Part shown: positions 11,801-23,000 of the stretch, one piece after another | Layout: each line of letters opens with the position of its first letter | How positions within the stretch are numbered: the first letter of the stretch is position 1 | Source: Amia ocellicauda | Lineage: Eukaryota > Chordata > Actinopteri > Amiiformes > Amiidae | NCBI RefSeq assembly: GCF_036373705.1 | Contig: NC_089856.1 | Coordinates: forward strand, 32,460,298-32,524,297 | DNA length: 64,000 nucleotides | Direction: 5' to 3' | Translations under genes and position numbers: made by a program | Notes under the pieces: model-generated | What the model was told of the DNA's origin: nothing | Seen by the model: the letters and a program-made list of their open reading frames with translations, nothing else | Databases searched by the model: none

Positions 11801-12736
11801 AACTATTGATCTAATTTAATTCCACTTAGAATCAAACACTTTTTTGAACTGTTCTTTCAGGTGCTCAGGGCTAAGTCATTTAGTAGTAATTAAAGCACTA
11901 GAAAACTTGGTTTCCATTAGCGATTGTAATGTTGTTGCATGTGGGGCTATTCTTAATATATCTACTTTTAATATATCCACATGCATTTGAATGTTTAAAT
12001 AATCCTGTCCTAACAGCAACTACAACTAACTGTGCATGTCCATTTATGTGTACTACATACTACATTGCTGTACATGGTTTATTAAAATAAAAAAACAGGA
12101 TGTACTACATTGCAACAATTTTCTAATTTCTGCTGTAGTACATCCTGTTTTTATAGGTGTATTACAGCACCACCTTGTGGCAATTATTACTTTTTACATT
12201 TGATCTTCTATGGCACTTCTGCACGGACACATAATTTGCATTGCACCATTAAGAAATGATGACGTGATTTCCTAGTTCGTCCTTTTTAAACAATGACCTT
12301 GTTTGCCTGATTAAGAAGATAAAGGAGATTATGAAACAAAGGCAACTCCTGCACACATCTGGTTCTCGGCAGCACATTGATCCCAGAACGTCATTAGCAA
12401 CCCACTGAATCAGAATCAACATTTGTCTTTCTTTCTTTCCTTCTCTGTTCAGCTACTAAAGAGTACATGCAGCAGTCTGCTGTGTTGCTCGATTCGGAGA
12501 CTCATGGCTCAGAAGATGTGGCCATTTTTGCCAAGGGCCCGATGGCCCACCTGTTCCACGGAGTGCAGGAGCAAAGTTACATCCCTCACGTCATGGCCTA
12601 TGCTGCTTGCATCGAGCCCTACACTGACTGTATCCTGGATGCTCCAGACTGGGCCAGCGCTCCTCAGGCCAGCCCCCTGACTCTCACCCTTGCCCTGGGT
12701 ATCCTTCCCATGGTGTCTGCCCTCTTCACTGCCTGA
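5678..12736 (+). CDS. Alkaline phosphatase, intestinal-type, copy B (complete)
   Basis: Complete 527-residue ectophosphatase. Exons: 5678-5756, 6214-6330, 7356-7471, 8102-8276, 8371-8543, 8881-9006, 9661-9730, 10509-10643, 11109-11300, 11596-11712, 12453-12736. The start ATG opens a hydrophobic signal peptide of about 23 residues. Catalytic residues line up with the human mature numbering: Asp65 (LGDG), nucleophile Ser115, His176, Arg189, Glu330, Asp335, His339, Asp376-His377 and His451. Sequons include QCNTT, PNTT, QNGT and PNAS. The C-terminal tail ([13 protein letters not shown]) fits a GPI signal. All junctions are GT-AG except intron 8, which starts ATAAGT and ends CAA if the VEGGR metal site is kept (GT-AG alternative 10647/11110). 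A poly(A) signal lies at 12959-12964. Copy A lies upstream in the same orientation, so this is a tandem duplicate. Likely intestinal or related epithelium; expression is inferred, not shown. Confidence 0.96.
5781..5833. repeat. (ATT)n microsatellite
   Basis: About 53 bp of ATT repeats in intron 1 of alkaline phosphatase copy B, followed near 5870-5892 by a short AAAAT-unit repeat. Confidence 0.97.
6545..6846. mobile_element. Fold-back (MITE-like) element with arms over 100 bp
   Basis: The left arm from TATGGGCTCAAA to about 6645 is the imperfect reverse complement of the right arm, about 6720-6846 (ending TTTGAGCGCATA). Matching blocks include AACAAATTCAAAATAAAAAA and AGCAAAATGTATAGAAT. The loop is about 75 bp. 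No coding capacity; a clear target duplication is not visible. It sits in intron 2 of alkaline phosphatase copy B. Superfamily not determined. Confidence 0.75.
10644..11108 (+). other. Atypical intron 8 of alkaline phosphatase copy B (ATAAGT...AA)
   Basis: Same situation as in copy A: the conserved junction gives an intron beginning ATAAGT and ending TTCAA, with flanking exons of 135 and 192 bp. The GT-AG alternative (10648-11109) adds one codon inside the metal-binding segment. This intron is 465 bp against 175 bp in copy A, so the two introns have diverged while their ends stayed alike. Confidence 0.6.
12091..12152. repeat. Hairpin with perfect 19-bp arms in intron 10 of copy B
   Basis: AAAAACAGGATGTACTACA at 12091-12109 is exactly reverse-complemented at 12134-12152, with a 24-base loop. 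It could be a short MITE remnant or, less likely, a small hairpin RNA precursor. Confidence 0.8.
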
Positions 12737-12958
12737 AACAAGACATGCTACTCCCTGTAGGTTTCCCAAGTTTGTGCTGTGTTATTATTGCATTAAGGAA
12801 ACAGTAATATCTGCCATTTATATCCTGTAATATTGAAAAGAAAGATGCTTAAAGATAAATATTTGTTCCCAAAACGTATATATATATATATTTAAATTAC
12901 TCTTATAAACATACCACCTTAAAACTGAAATATGAACAATAATCTTTTGTTTTTCCCC

Positions 12959-12964
12959 AATAAA
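12959..12964 (+). terminator. Poly(A) signal of alkaline phosphatase copy B
   Basis: AATAAA lies 223 bp after the stop codon, in an AT-rich 3' UTR, and is the first canonical hexamer I see there. Confidence 0.6.
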
Positions 12965-13039
12965 AACTGTATATTATTGTGACTGCTTAATTGAAGTTGA
13001 TGTTATAAATATATACAGACTAAAGGATAAACCAATATA

Positions 13040-14147
13040 AAGTGTCTCAGTAAGGTGTTGGGGCACCACGAGCCACCAGAACAGCTTCAATGCTCTTGGC
13101 ACAGATTCTACGAGTCTCTGGACTCTACTGGAGGCATGAACACCATTCTTCCAAAAGATATTCCCTCATTTGGGGTTTTGATGATGGTGGTGCAAAGCGC
13201 TGTCTAACACGTCGGTCCAAAATAGCCATAGCCTGTGATTCACATCATTTTCATACTCATCAAACCATTCAGTGAGCCCTCGTGCCCTGTGGATGGGGTG
13301 TCATTGTCATCCTGGAAGAGACTGCTCCCATCAGGATAGAAATGTTCCACCATAGGATAAAGGTGATCACTCAGAGTAACTTTGTAATGATTTGCAGTGA
13401 CCCTTCCCTCTAAAGGGACAAGTGGATCCAAACCATGCCAGGAAAATGTCCCCCACAGCATAACAGAGCTGCCAGGCCGCCACAACCGTACTATAATAAC
13501 CCTCTCTGTGTAGTTGTCGACGTACTGTTCTTGCTGACAGAGTCTGATTATGTCCTGCACTGACATTCTCAGTCACCTGGGAAAGAGTTGCTCTTCTGTT
13601 TGTCCTTACATATCGCAGTAATGCACGAGCACCATGGTCACCGAATGTGCGCTTTCGACCACATTTTCCAACCCTATTTAGTGATGTCTTTCCCATAGAT
13701 CTAAATGCAGATGTAACCTTAGTCACTGTTCCTATTGAAACACTAGGCAGTTGAGCGTCTTTGTGACTGAAGCTCCTGCCATTCGTGCCCCAATAATGAC
13801 CCCTCTTTCAAAGTCACTTAGATCCTTTCCTCTTTTATTATTATTGTTATTTTTATTTCTTGGCAGATTCCCTATCCAGGGCAACTTACAACATAAGTGC
13901 AATACAAAGTGCAAGAATACAATTAAGTACAAGGCATGAAACATTACAAATTCTCTTGCCATCTTGATCCAAAATTGAGGTCAGCTGGGCCTGCTCAGCA
14001 TTTATATACATGCCACAGAGCATGACAGGATGTTAATTGCTAAATTGTATCATGCAGTACACCTGTTTGGAGGCTTCTGCATTCGTAATGTTCTTCGACT
14101 CATTTATTCAGGTTTTTCTTTTAATTTGTCACCTGTCTGTATGTGTG
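13040..14147 (-). mobile_element. Decayed Tc1/mariner transposon
   Basis: The ends read like a common fish Tc1/mariner family: a left end TCAGTAAGGTGTTGGGGCAC and a right end with TTATTCAGGTTTTTCTTTTA. On the minus strand, transposase pieces fall in different frames: KDLSDFERGVIIGARMAGAS (13732-13962), a helix-turn-helix-like part with RTVRRQLHREGYYS (13367-13726), and a DDE-domain part with SVMLWGTFSWHGLDP and LFQDDN (13240-13566). Frameshifts and internal deletion make it inactive. Exact termini and the TA duplication were not fixed. Confidence 0.88.
13829..13945 (-). mobile_element. SINE/L2-type 3' tail inserted in the Tc1 transposase
   Basis: Read on the minus strand it contains GTAAGTTGCCCTGGATAGGG followed by TCTGCCAAGAAATA and an AAT-rich tail, the typical 3' end of fish SINEs and L2-like LINEs. 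It separates the first codons of the transposase (MARE) from KRGKDLSDFERG. The reading frame happens to stay open across the insertion. It dates this SINE/LINE insertion as younger than the Tc1 copy. Confidence 0.75.
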
Positions 14148-14480
14148 TTATGCTGGGATTTGTGGCTGTATCCGATAGGGTTATGGCTGTAGTAATACTG
14201 GGTTAACTTAACAGGTTAAGTTACAGATGTTGGCGTTGTCTAGGGTAGGTGTGTGAGGCACACTAGCCCCTACCACCTGCCCACCTGCCCACCCATTTAT
14301 AAACACAACAGTGAGGAATTGGAGCTTGTCCTGATATGCAGATCTGTGTCATTGTGATATTATTTATTTATTTCATTATTTCTCTCACAGGTTTTTCCAC
14401 AAAAAAAACATGACACACGAAATTAGAAAATGTAACCATTACACAATTTTATTGTTACAAAATGAGCCCTTTTTTCCCCT

Positions 14481-14507
14481 TTGCCATAGCAACATTGCCA
14501 TAGCAAC
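14481..14507. promoter_or_regulatory. Two tandem RFX X-box-like motifs
   Basis: TTGCCATAGCAAC occurs twice, starting at 14481 and 14495 (14-bp period). The consensus for RFX factors is close to GTTGCCATGGCAAC. The site lies about 2.4 kb upstream of the ppp1r2 start codon. Function is inferred only. Confidence 0.4.
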
Positions 14508-15952
14508 TACACCTTTGAAATGATGTACAGGGAAACAAACCAAGACCGAGAAACAGTTAGATCTCTCTTCTCCCACACCATAGACACTGCAGAGGCCCAA
14601 AAAACAAAACAGTGTTACACAAGTACATTATAATTTTTTAAAGGAAAAAACTAAATGTAATGAATACATCTTTCCCTGATACTGACAATATTCTACTGAC
14701 TGAATTTATGAAACGAAATAATCTTCTAGGTTGCTTTATTTTAAAGGTAATATGGAAAAAAAAAAAGCTAAAAGGTGCACCTTCAGTCAGTCGAGAGAGT
14801 TGTTTTCACACTCACTGACAGAGACTGACATTCATTGTGACATGCTGTCCTTGGTAAGTTCAATATTTTAGATTTGTCCTGACCCACTCTGCCTAATACA
14901 TATTAGATTTTCATTTCCAAGATGCCTCCTCCATAATCCCTTAGATTGAATTGGTGTCTAGCAATTACTGTCTGGCTTACACAGGGCTCTCTTCTATTAG
15001 CACACAGACAAGGAGATTGAATTCTCATTTCCTTTACATATTCAGTCACCTCCCACAGAACTGCTCCCCTCATAGCACTATGCCTGTCCCCGCACTTCAG
15101 AAAACAGAGTCACATCCACACATCCCTGTCCTGGTACACAATTCATTATTTTAAAAAGCAAATCACGATTTCTCAAATGTGCACTCAGTGTGAGATAACT
15201 TAATCTTTTGGAAAACACCCTAAGAATATTAATTCTTGTTTTGTTCAAGTTTAACATTTACATTGTGTGTATTTATATACTGTTCTCCTGGTAATTATGA
15301 GAATACGCCATAGTTTCAGTTCTTGAATGCCCGGTTTTACACATCTTTGTACAACAGTCATATATCAGCAGCTTATAAACCATACACATAGCTCTGCATG
15401 CATGCATGCTTCAGACGGGATGACCTCAATTAGACTGAGATGCATGTTTTTGTCATCTTAAAAGGTCAGGAACTCCAGAACATTTTTGAACTAATACAAA
15501 ATTATTGTACAGATTCCTTACTGAATTACTTATTACTTATTATTACTTACTTATATATATATAAAATGTGTTTTATGGTCATGGTCTTTGTCTGGAGTTC
15601 TGAAAAAAATGTAGTGCCTGGGGATAAAGTAAAGAGGTTATTGGAGGGTTAATGATACTATAGTACTCAGGTTGTGTCTTCTTTATAGTGATCGCCAGCC
15701 ATTGTCAAATCTAATAACATTGTCACAGTGCTTTGCCTTGGGCATTGCTGTCTACCCTAATTGTGACTTTTTGAAATCCAAAAAGTATAACAGATCACAA
15801 GGAATTATATCATATCTTTAAGTTTCAACTTAGTGTTCTCACTATTTTACTTTAATAATTAGAGCTGAATTGCACTGATACATGGAAAAGTGTGATAACC
15901 TTAAACCTCAAATCTGATTTCAGATTACAGATAAAATAAAATAAATAAATAA

Positions 15953-15983
<31 letters not shown>

Positions 15984-16549
15984 ATAATAATAATAATACA
16001 TTAGGATTACATTTCAGTTCAGGTAACGGGTTAGGGTTAGATTCCCTGTTAAATTTAGAGACTATAGTATTGGGGCTGCGTTTTTACAGATTGGGATTTT
16101 TAACTTAGACATGTATAATGGTTTCAGATTGGGTGTAGCTTCAAGTCTTGCAGTTGATCAGAGAAGGGTTTGGGCAAAATTGCTTATTGTTGTGAGTCAG
16201 ACTTATTTTGGGGGTAGCTATCATATAGATAACAGGTGCCACTTTCCTAGAATTAAAGAAAACTCCAGAACCCAGTCCAATGCTAAAAGTCCATGTTGTG
16301 AAGGAAATACTGAAGAACAAAGTACCATAAGTGTGTTGTTCTTTCAATCCTCAAATGACTACTCCCAATTAGATAAGACAGATGTAGTTAAGCCGTCTGG
16401 GTGTCTCGGCGATATTTGTGTGTAGTTGAAATAAAACAACATCTACATGTGAAATGAAAATTGGTGACGGTCTTGTAAATTCATACCAGTTGAGCACATC
16501 TCCCTCAGAGATTTCACACGCAAAAAAGTTCATGTTTTCCCCAGCTGCC

Positions 16550-17050
16550 CCACCACACCACGTGGAGCAGCTGTGCCACACCCAAGATGTCTGCCGGGGC
16601 CGGCCAGGCGCGGCGCGGTGCTGTTGGCATGGCAACGGTGACTCAACTCTCGCGATGGCGCACGAAGGGGCGGTTCCTGCCGGCGAGAGAGCGGCGAGTC
16701 GGGATGTCAGTGCTGTGTGCGGTGCGTGAGTGAGGCGAGCGCAGACGGGAAGGGTAGTTTCTGTCACTACTCGGGAATTGTGAAAGTGGTTTCATCTGGA
16801 CAGCCCAGGACGAGATCAGGCCCGGCCGAGATCGAGAGCCAGAGATCGGCACAGCGCTAAGCGAGCGGAATGGCAGCTCCCCGGCCCATTAAAGGCATTT
16901 TGAAGAACAAAACCAGCGGGGCCAGCGTCAGGACAGGCCCAGAAGTGCCGGCGCTTGAGAGCCCTGAGACAGCGACTCCCGCAGCCCTCGACGATGACCA
17001 GCAGTGAGTACAGCCCTGGTCTGTGGCGAACAAACCGAAATGACAAGCTG
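16550..17050 (+). promoter_or_regulatory. CpG-rich promoter of ppp1r2
   Basis: GC content and CpG density rise sharply compared with the AT-rich surroundings, ending just after exon 1. There is no clear TATA box. GTTGGCATGGCAAC at 16623-16636 is one mismatch from a palindromic RFX X-box, about 240 bp before the start codon. Confidence 0.7.
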
Positions 17051-20000
17051 CGTACCTAGTATGGTGTTAGTTGTGTTTGTACGGCGCTGCGGAGTGTGAC
17101 AACATGGTCAGCCCGCCCTGTACAAAATACATGCATAAAATAAACTTTTGTATATGTAAAGGAGAGGCTGTGAGTCTTAAACCGGTATCCCGGGTAAGAG
17201 AGATACTGATGGGTTGATCACAAGGTAAGACAGACGAGAGGGAAGAAGTAAACGGCCGTGCACTGACAGACACAAATGTCAGCGTTAACTACAGCATACA
17301 ACTCATTTCCCGGCAGTAGTGGTGCAGCACTAACTAAGAGTTATGATTTGACCACTGCTAAACCTTTAACAGTCATTCGGTATTACTAGGGTATTATTCA
17401 GATTGAAATGTATCATTAGCTATACATAACATTGTCACGGTTCAAATAGTAGTTTATATAAATATTTTAAATGACGCTTTCATGCATTTAAATTACATTA
17501 TTTATTTTCGGGCAGTGCCTCCCTGCGTTAAAGGCATCTTGATTGGAGCAACTGAAGAGTTAAAGTACAAACTTTGAGATTCACGCAAGGCAAAGAAAAC
17601 ATGTACATGTTGATATAACACACTTAGCTGAAATACTGTCACTATTAGTTTATGATCACTGGTTCCTAGTATTATAATGCACGGAAAAATTAGGAAAAAA
17701 CAAGGGGCAGTAGAGACTTCACGACTGCCATCCTCTAAACGTGTGAAAGTGTAGTAATGCCAGTGAATATATGGGTTTTCAGACCGCCTGTGTGCTTCTC
17801 TAGCGATTGCTGAAGTTCAACACAAACATGCACGCCATGCCTTCTAGTGCTGATAGTGTCTACACTCTGCAGCAGTATTTAAAAAATGAATGTGCTTCCT
17901 GCTGTTTTTGTTGGTGGCAGCTGGATTTACGATCTGCCTCGAAGTGCTGTCGGTAAAACGTTAACAAGGTCCTGCTCAGTGCTCTTCCCAAGGACATTGC
18001 TGTCGGAATACATTTGCCCCGTTTATTTTTGACAAACCTAACCACCACCTACCTAGTCTTGAGGATATTGCCGGGAGGGCAGAGTGCCAAATCTATTGGT
18101 AATGGACTCCATTCATAATGGGGTCTAGTTATCCAAGAGCTTTTGAGGTTGGTTTTTTTAGGGCCAACCAGAACAACACCTGAGGAGCATAGATTGAGTT
18201 TTCCACACATGCAGGGGCAATTGTTGCAGCTTAATTTTGTTCTTTGCCAGCATTCTAGTCTTTATTCCATTTTAAGCGCTTGCATTCTTAAGTGATCTTA
18301 TCATTTTCAGTAAGTTATTATTATGATTGTTTCTTATCTGAAGCCTTTTTCCAGGGCAACTTACAGTTTTTACAATACATCACATTTTTGCATACAATTA
18401 CCTATTTATACAGCCGTGTTTTTACGGGAGCAAACTAACAGCAGTGTCCCCAACCTGGGATTGACCCCACAACCCTTTGCTCAGGAGTCCAGAGCTTTAA
18501 CTACTACTCCACACTGCTGCTTTATGTTTGTAACCTATAACTTATGTATTTCTAACCAATTTAAATATGGAGTCTACATTATGTTTGTTTATAGAAATGT
18601 TTTTGGAAATGCCTTATAACTGGCTCTGTGGAATTGTATCTAATAATGAATCAATCTTTTATGCAGCAAGCCAGATTGCTCCAAGGTTGATTAAAGACAA
18701 ATTACTATAACCAATTGTAGAGATGGTCTGAACATCCCCCCTGGGATTGTGAAAATTAGAGTTAAGAACCGCATCCTGACCTTCACCTCCATTCCCTGCA
18801 TTGAATACTGAATATACAGACTGTTAGATGACACTTCGTAAAAACTAGTATTTGAATCTAACCTTTGTACTTAGTCATAAGGATATTATTTTTTATTAAA
18901 TCTAGAGGAATTAAATATGCAACACAGTCTATCACAACAGCAAAATTAGTTCTGTTTGTGCTGTGTGACGCAAATATATTGTATTTTGAAATGTGTTAAT
19001 CTGACAGATGTGAAGGTGGAGTATTTGTTTGGGTTTATTTTAAAACTCCTGAATCACTCAGTTCTGACAACGGCTGTTTAAATGAGAAGTTTGGTTGTGC
19101 CAGATTCATTAAGTGACAAAATTAAATCGACGAGGCTGAATTATAACCTCGGATTAACGCAGATGAGTCATTACCATTTGAGAGTGAGTAGAGGGAGTAG
19201 TACTCCCATAAAGGTCAAGGATAAGACCAGTCAACAATATGAGCATGACCTTTTTTTACCTACCATTATTGAAATAGGACTAGCTAATAATGACCTGGTA
19301 TCTACCCACCTGAGTCTTCAGACATTTGTGTCACCAACCTGCTAATAATATAAAACTGGTACCACCCTTCAAAATCAGCCTGATGAAAAAGTAAATCAAT
19401 ACTGCACCCCAAGTCCCAAGAGTCTACCTTGGGAACTTGGCTTCTTGGTTGGTATAAAAATAGACACTCTGAAATTGTTTTCCTGAGGGGAGCACAGTAA
19501 CACCAAGCAGCAGATACTTGGGAATAGGGAGCTGTGTTAAACTTGAAGTAACTCAGCTCCTAATGTAGGCCATTTGGAGGAGAGCCGGAATATCAGTGCA
19601 TTTCCTATATAACCTATAAAATGATACTGCATGTGGACTTTTCTTTGTTTATGTTCCTTTTGAAAAGCTTAACTTTTTTTTCCCTTTTAATTTTTTTTTC
19701 CATTTAGGAACAATAGTGCATGCAGTGACACATTTTGCTTTTCTTTCCTTCAAAGTTAGTTGATCGATCTACATTTTATCTAGTTCAGATTTCCCTATTA
19801 AAGACTTTTCCAATAATAGACATTCTATTAAAGGCTATATTCCACTGCACCATCCACATCGTCTGCCTTGACATACTGGATATAAGGCTGATGCTGGTTT
19901 CAGATAGTGGCTGCTGTAAATTTGAAAAAAGGCATTTTTCTTTCTCCCTCTCAATGTCTGCAACAAATAAAAACCTGTGCTACAATTTCCCCAGTCTCCC

Positions 20001-23000
20001 AGTCTAGATGTACCTTTCTTAGGGAGTTCAATTTACAACTGGCAAGGTTCTGGGACAGCTCTAATATTTCTTCCCTGAGTTACTGTCATCCTTTTCACTA
20101 CTGGCTATTCCTTTCTCTTTTTATCATGCTGATGTGTAGCCATCTCTGAGAATCATGTGCTTTGTATTCAGGTGGCATCATTAGAGAACCCCCCCGCCTT
20201 CAGAGCTATGCAGCCTACCTCATCTAACAACCTGCTCCACTGTCCGTTCCAGAATGTGCCAGTTGTGAGTGACTCAATCCTTGTTAATGGTTTGAGAAAG
20301 GGGCTGTAGTTCATCTTGAAAATTAACCTTGTTTAGGATAGGCTTGTATTTATGGACATTGAAGTTATGGAATGGAGACTCTTATCCAAAAAACACAGAA
20401 AAATGTCAGGCATACATTAGCCTTAACCCATTAATAAAATGCATTAATAAATAATTATAGTCTGGGGAACACAATCCATCTTTTGCTTAGTGCATGTCTA
20501 AGCAAAATTATTTAGAAGTCATTCTTATTATTTATTTATTTTAAAATGGGTACATCCAGGCCTTTGTATTTTTACAGAGTGATTTAAGTAACTCTGAAAA
20601 ACAATATTTGTAACCTGACCTTTTTTTGTGCTTTACTTTTTTTTGTTAAACTGATTTGATTCTGTGAGTTTGTTTAAGTTGCTTTATTGTATGGCATACA
20701 ATAAGCTTGGAGCACGTGGTTCTCCTGTGTGCTTTGTGGTGATATCCTGACATATATGCGTCATATCCTGATATATATGCTTTATGTGCACCTGAACTTA
20801 AACAAGTTAAACAATCAGTGTTTCCTGCAATGGAAAACGCAGCAATTTCCCACGGAGGACCGTAATCCCTTTGCTTCTGGAAGCTCTCCATCTTACTTGC
20901 TAACTGTCTGTTAGTGTGATGTGCACAGCCTTCTCCGGAATGGGATTGGGAGATGGAAAAAGCCACGGTGAATTACATCGACTAGCGATATGAAAGCAAA
21001 ATGAAAACGAAGGTCATTTCTTTCAAGGCAAGGAAGAGAATCACATGTTGGGTTACACTGAAACATGGTCTGGCCGCCTCTGTTCATGCACTTATTTCAT
21101 TCGTAAGTGATCCTAAAGTCTGCTGGTTCCTTGTGTGAGCTTTTCATCATCCCCAATTCTAAAGCTCTCAGGAACTGTATTAATTATTCATTGATTAGAA
21201 TTACTTTTAACTGTGGCGTACAGTACTTTGAAACCTAGTATCAAATCCATTGTACCAGCTGACTGGCCCATCTGAACGGAGAGCTGGTTGAGTGGTTTGC
21301 ATCTAAACAGTTCTGTCAACTGTAGCCCAACCATCACTTTTTAAAACTATCATTATCCTTTTCATATATGTATATTTTAAAATCCTATAAATCCTTTCTT
21401 ATGCTGTCATTTTTTGTATTGCTCCAGGATAAAGAGAGTATCAAATCTATTTGATTTACTTTGTCTTCGTTCGTTCCCAATAACGGCTTTGTTCTTTCTT
21501 TGTGACTTGGAATACATTCAGTTATGCTTGACATCTTTTAGATTTGAGCACACTGGGTGACAGTTTACTGGTGTGAATTAATGAGTTAGCTGGTCTAAGG
21601 CATTACCATTTTTTTCCATTTGAATACCACAGTTTCACCCTAAACTAGTAATAAGTGCATCGATATGTCTAGTAGTTGCAGTTTGCAGGTTGTTCTTCGG
21701 CCTTTCAAACATGACCATTTTATTTGTATTCTCTGCAGATACTTTTATAAGCTGTAACATAGCACTGTGAAATATATATTGCTTTATTTAATTTTATTTT
21801 TGTACTTTGTTCCCTGAATGTACCATTTTGTTAATGGTACTACTTCCCTAAAATAATAGTACGAGTCCAGTGTATGTGCTTCAGGTTAAACTATAGACAT
21901 TGATTTTCCCATGGTGAGGTCTGTGAGAGCTCATTATTTTCAGTAGTATTAATTTAATCCGATCACTTAGCTGTGTACAGTATCCTGACTGATGACTCCT
22001 GACACATTGTTACTTCAGGCTGAAGACTCATTCAGATTTCTCCTGGGTCCTATAATTTAAGAAAAACGGTTTGTCACACAAAATGTCACGACTACATGTA
22101 AAGCTTCTTAATTTTAGTTTTCAGGTGCAGTAAGTATCGTTGCATTAATAAATCAATGTATATTTGATTGTGTTTTTGGCAGGTTACTAACAAAGTAATT
22201 TCAGTGTGCCATGTTAATACTACGATCCTTCTTGAAAGAAATCTTGTCTCACAGTTTTGATGTACAAGTCTGACAGTTGTAATGAAAACATATTCCTGGC
22301 TCATAGCTTATACATTTGTCTGTCATTGTTTTTTTTAAATGTGTTTTACTGTAGTCTCGGTAGGAAAAAGGAGTTAACCAGTTAATGGCAGTTAACCGAG
22401 ACAGAATATAAAGGACTGGATGCAATAGTGGTCTTGATTCCTAAACTGGCACATTACCTGAGATATGTTGAAAGTACTGTATGTGAAGCTCCACTGGTTC
22501 TCACCTCACATTTTGGATGTGATCCGACTGCTTTGGCCATGGATTTTGCTGAGGTCAGGGGAGCAAAAGGGGTTGTGAGTGAGCCCTCTTTCTCCCTCTG
22601 TTCTTCCACAGTGAACAGGTCTTATGATTGGGATTGCAGGGGAGGCAGGTTCCCACCCACCAGTTGGATTTTTTATAGCATTGCCAGTGGGACAGGTCAA
22701 CCGTATCTGTTAGTTGATTTCCCAAGAAAATGATCTCATTTGGGCATATGCATCAATCCTTATTTCAACTTTTTTCATCCCTTGCAACTTCCACTTCTTC
22801 AACATTTTTGCAGTAAGATATCTTAACATTTCTTATCGATGGGTGTCACCCAAAGCTGAGGAAGGCACACCCAGGAAGGGACAATGTCTGAAGTCTTGGA
22901 GCACTTTTTTTTTTTTTGTGTTTGTTTGTTTGACTATTTATTATCTCTATATAAAAGTTGAGGTAAATGCTGTTACACATGTTCAAACTGACAAGGAAAA

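Larger units (their letters stand above)
12737..16869. other. Interval between alkaline phosphatase copy B and ppp1r2
   Basis: It contains the copy B 3' UTR, the Tc1/mariner remnant, two tandem X-box-like motifs near 14481, a TTA/TAA-rich simple tract at 15958-16000, and the CpG-rich ppp1r2 promoter from about 16550. I find no further gene. The 104-residue open frame at 16111-16425 resembles nothing I know. Confidence 0.6.

Noticed and set aside
14204..14223. TAACTTAACAGGTTAAGTTA, a 9-bp-arm palindrome
   Set aside because: A possible homeodomain or HNF1-like site, but isolated and with nothing else to support a role.
16027..16040. GGGTTAGGGTTAG, telomere-like
   Set aside because: Barely two repeat units; expected by chance in AT-rich vertebrate DNA.
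16111..16425. 104-residue open frame upstream of ppp1r2
   Set aside because: No recognisable domain, no plausible splice partner, composition like the surrounding non-coding DNA.
22345..22400. Short inverted repeat GTCTCGGT / ACCGAGAC
   Set aside because: Only 8 paired bases with a wide spacer; no element boundaries found.
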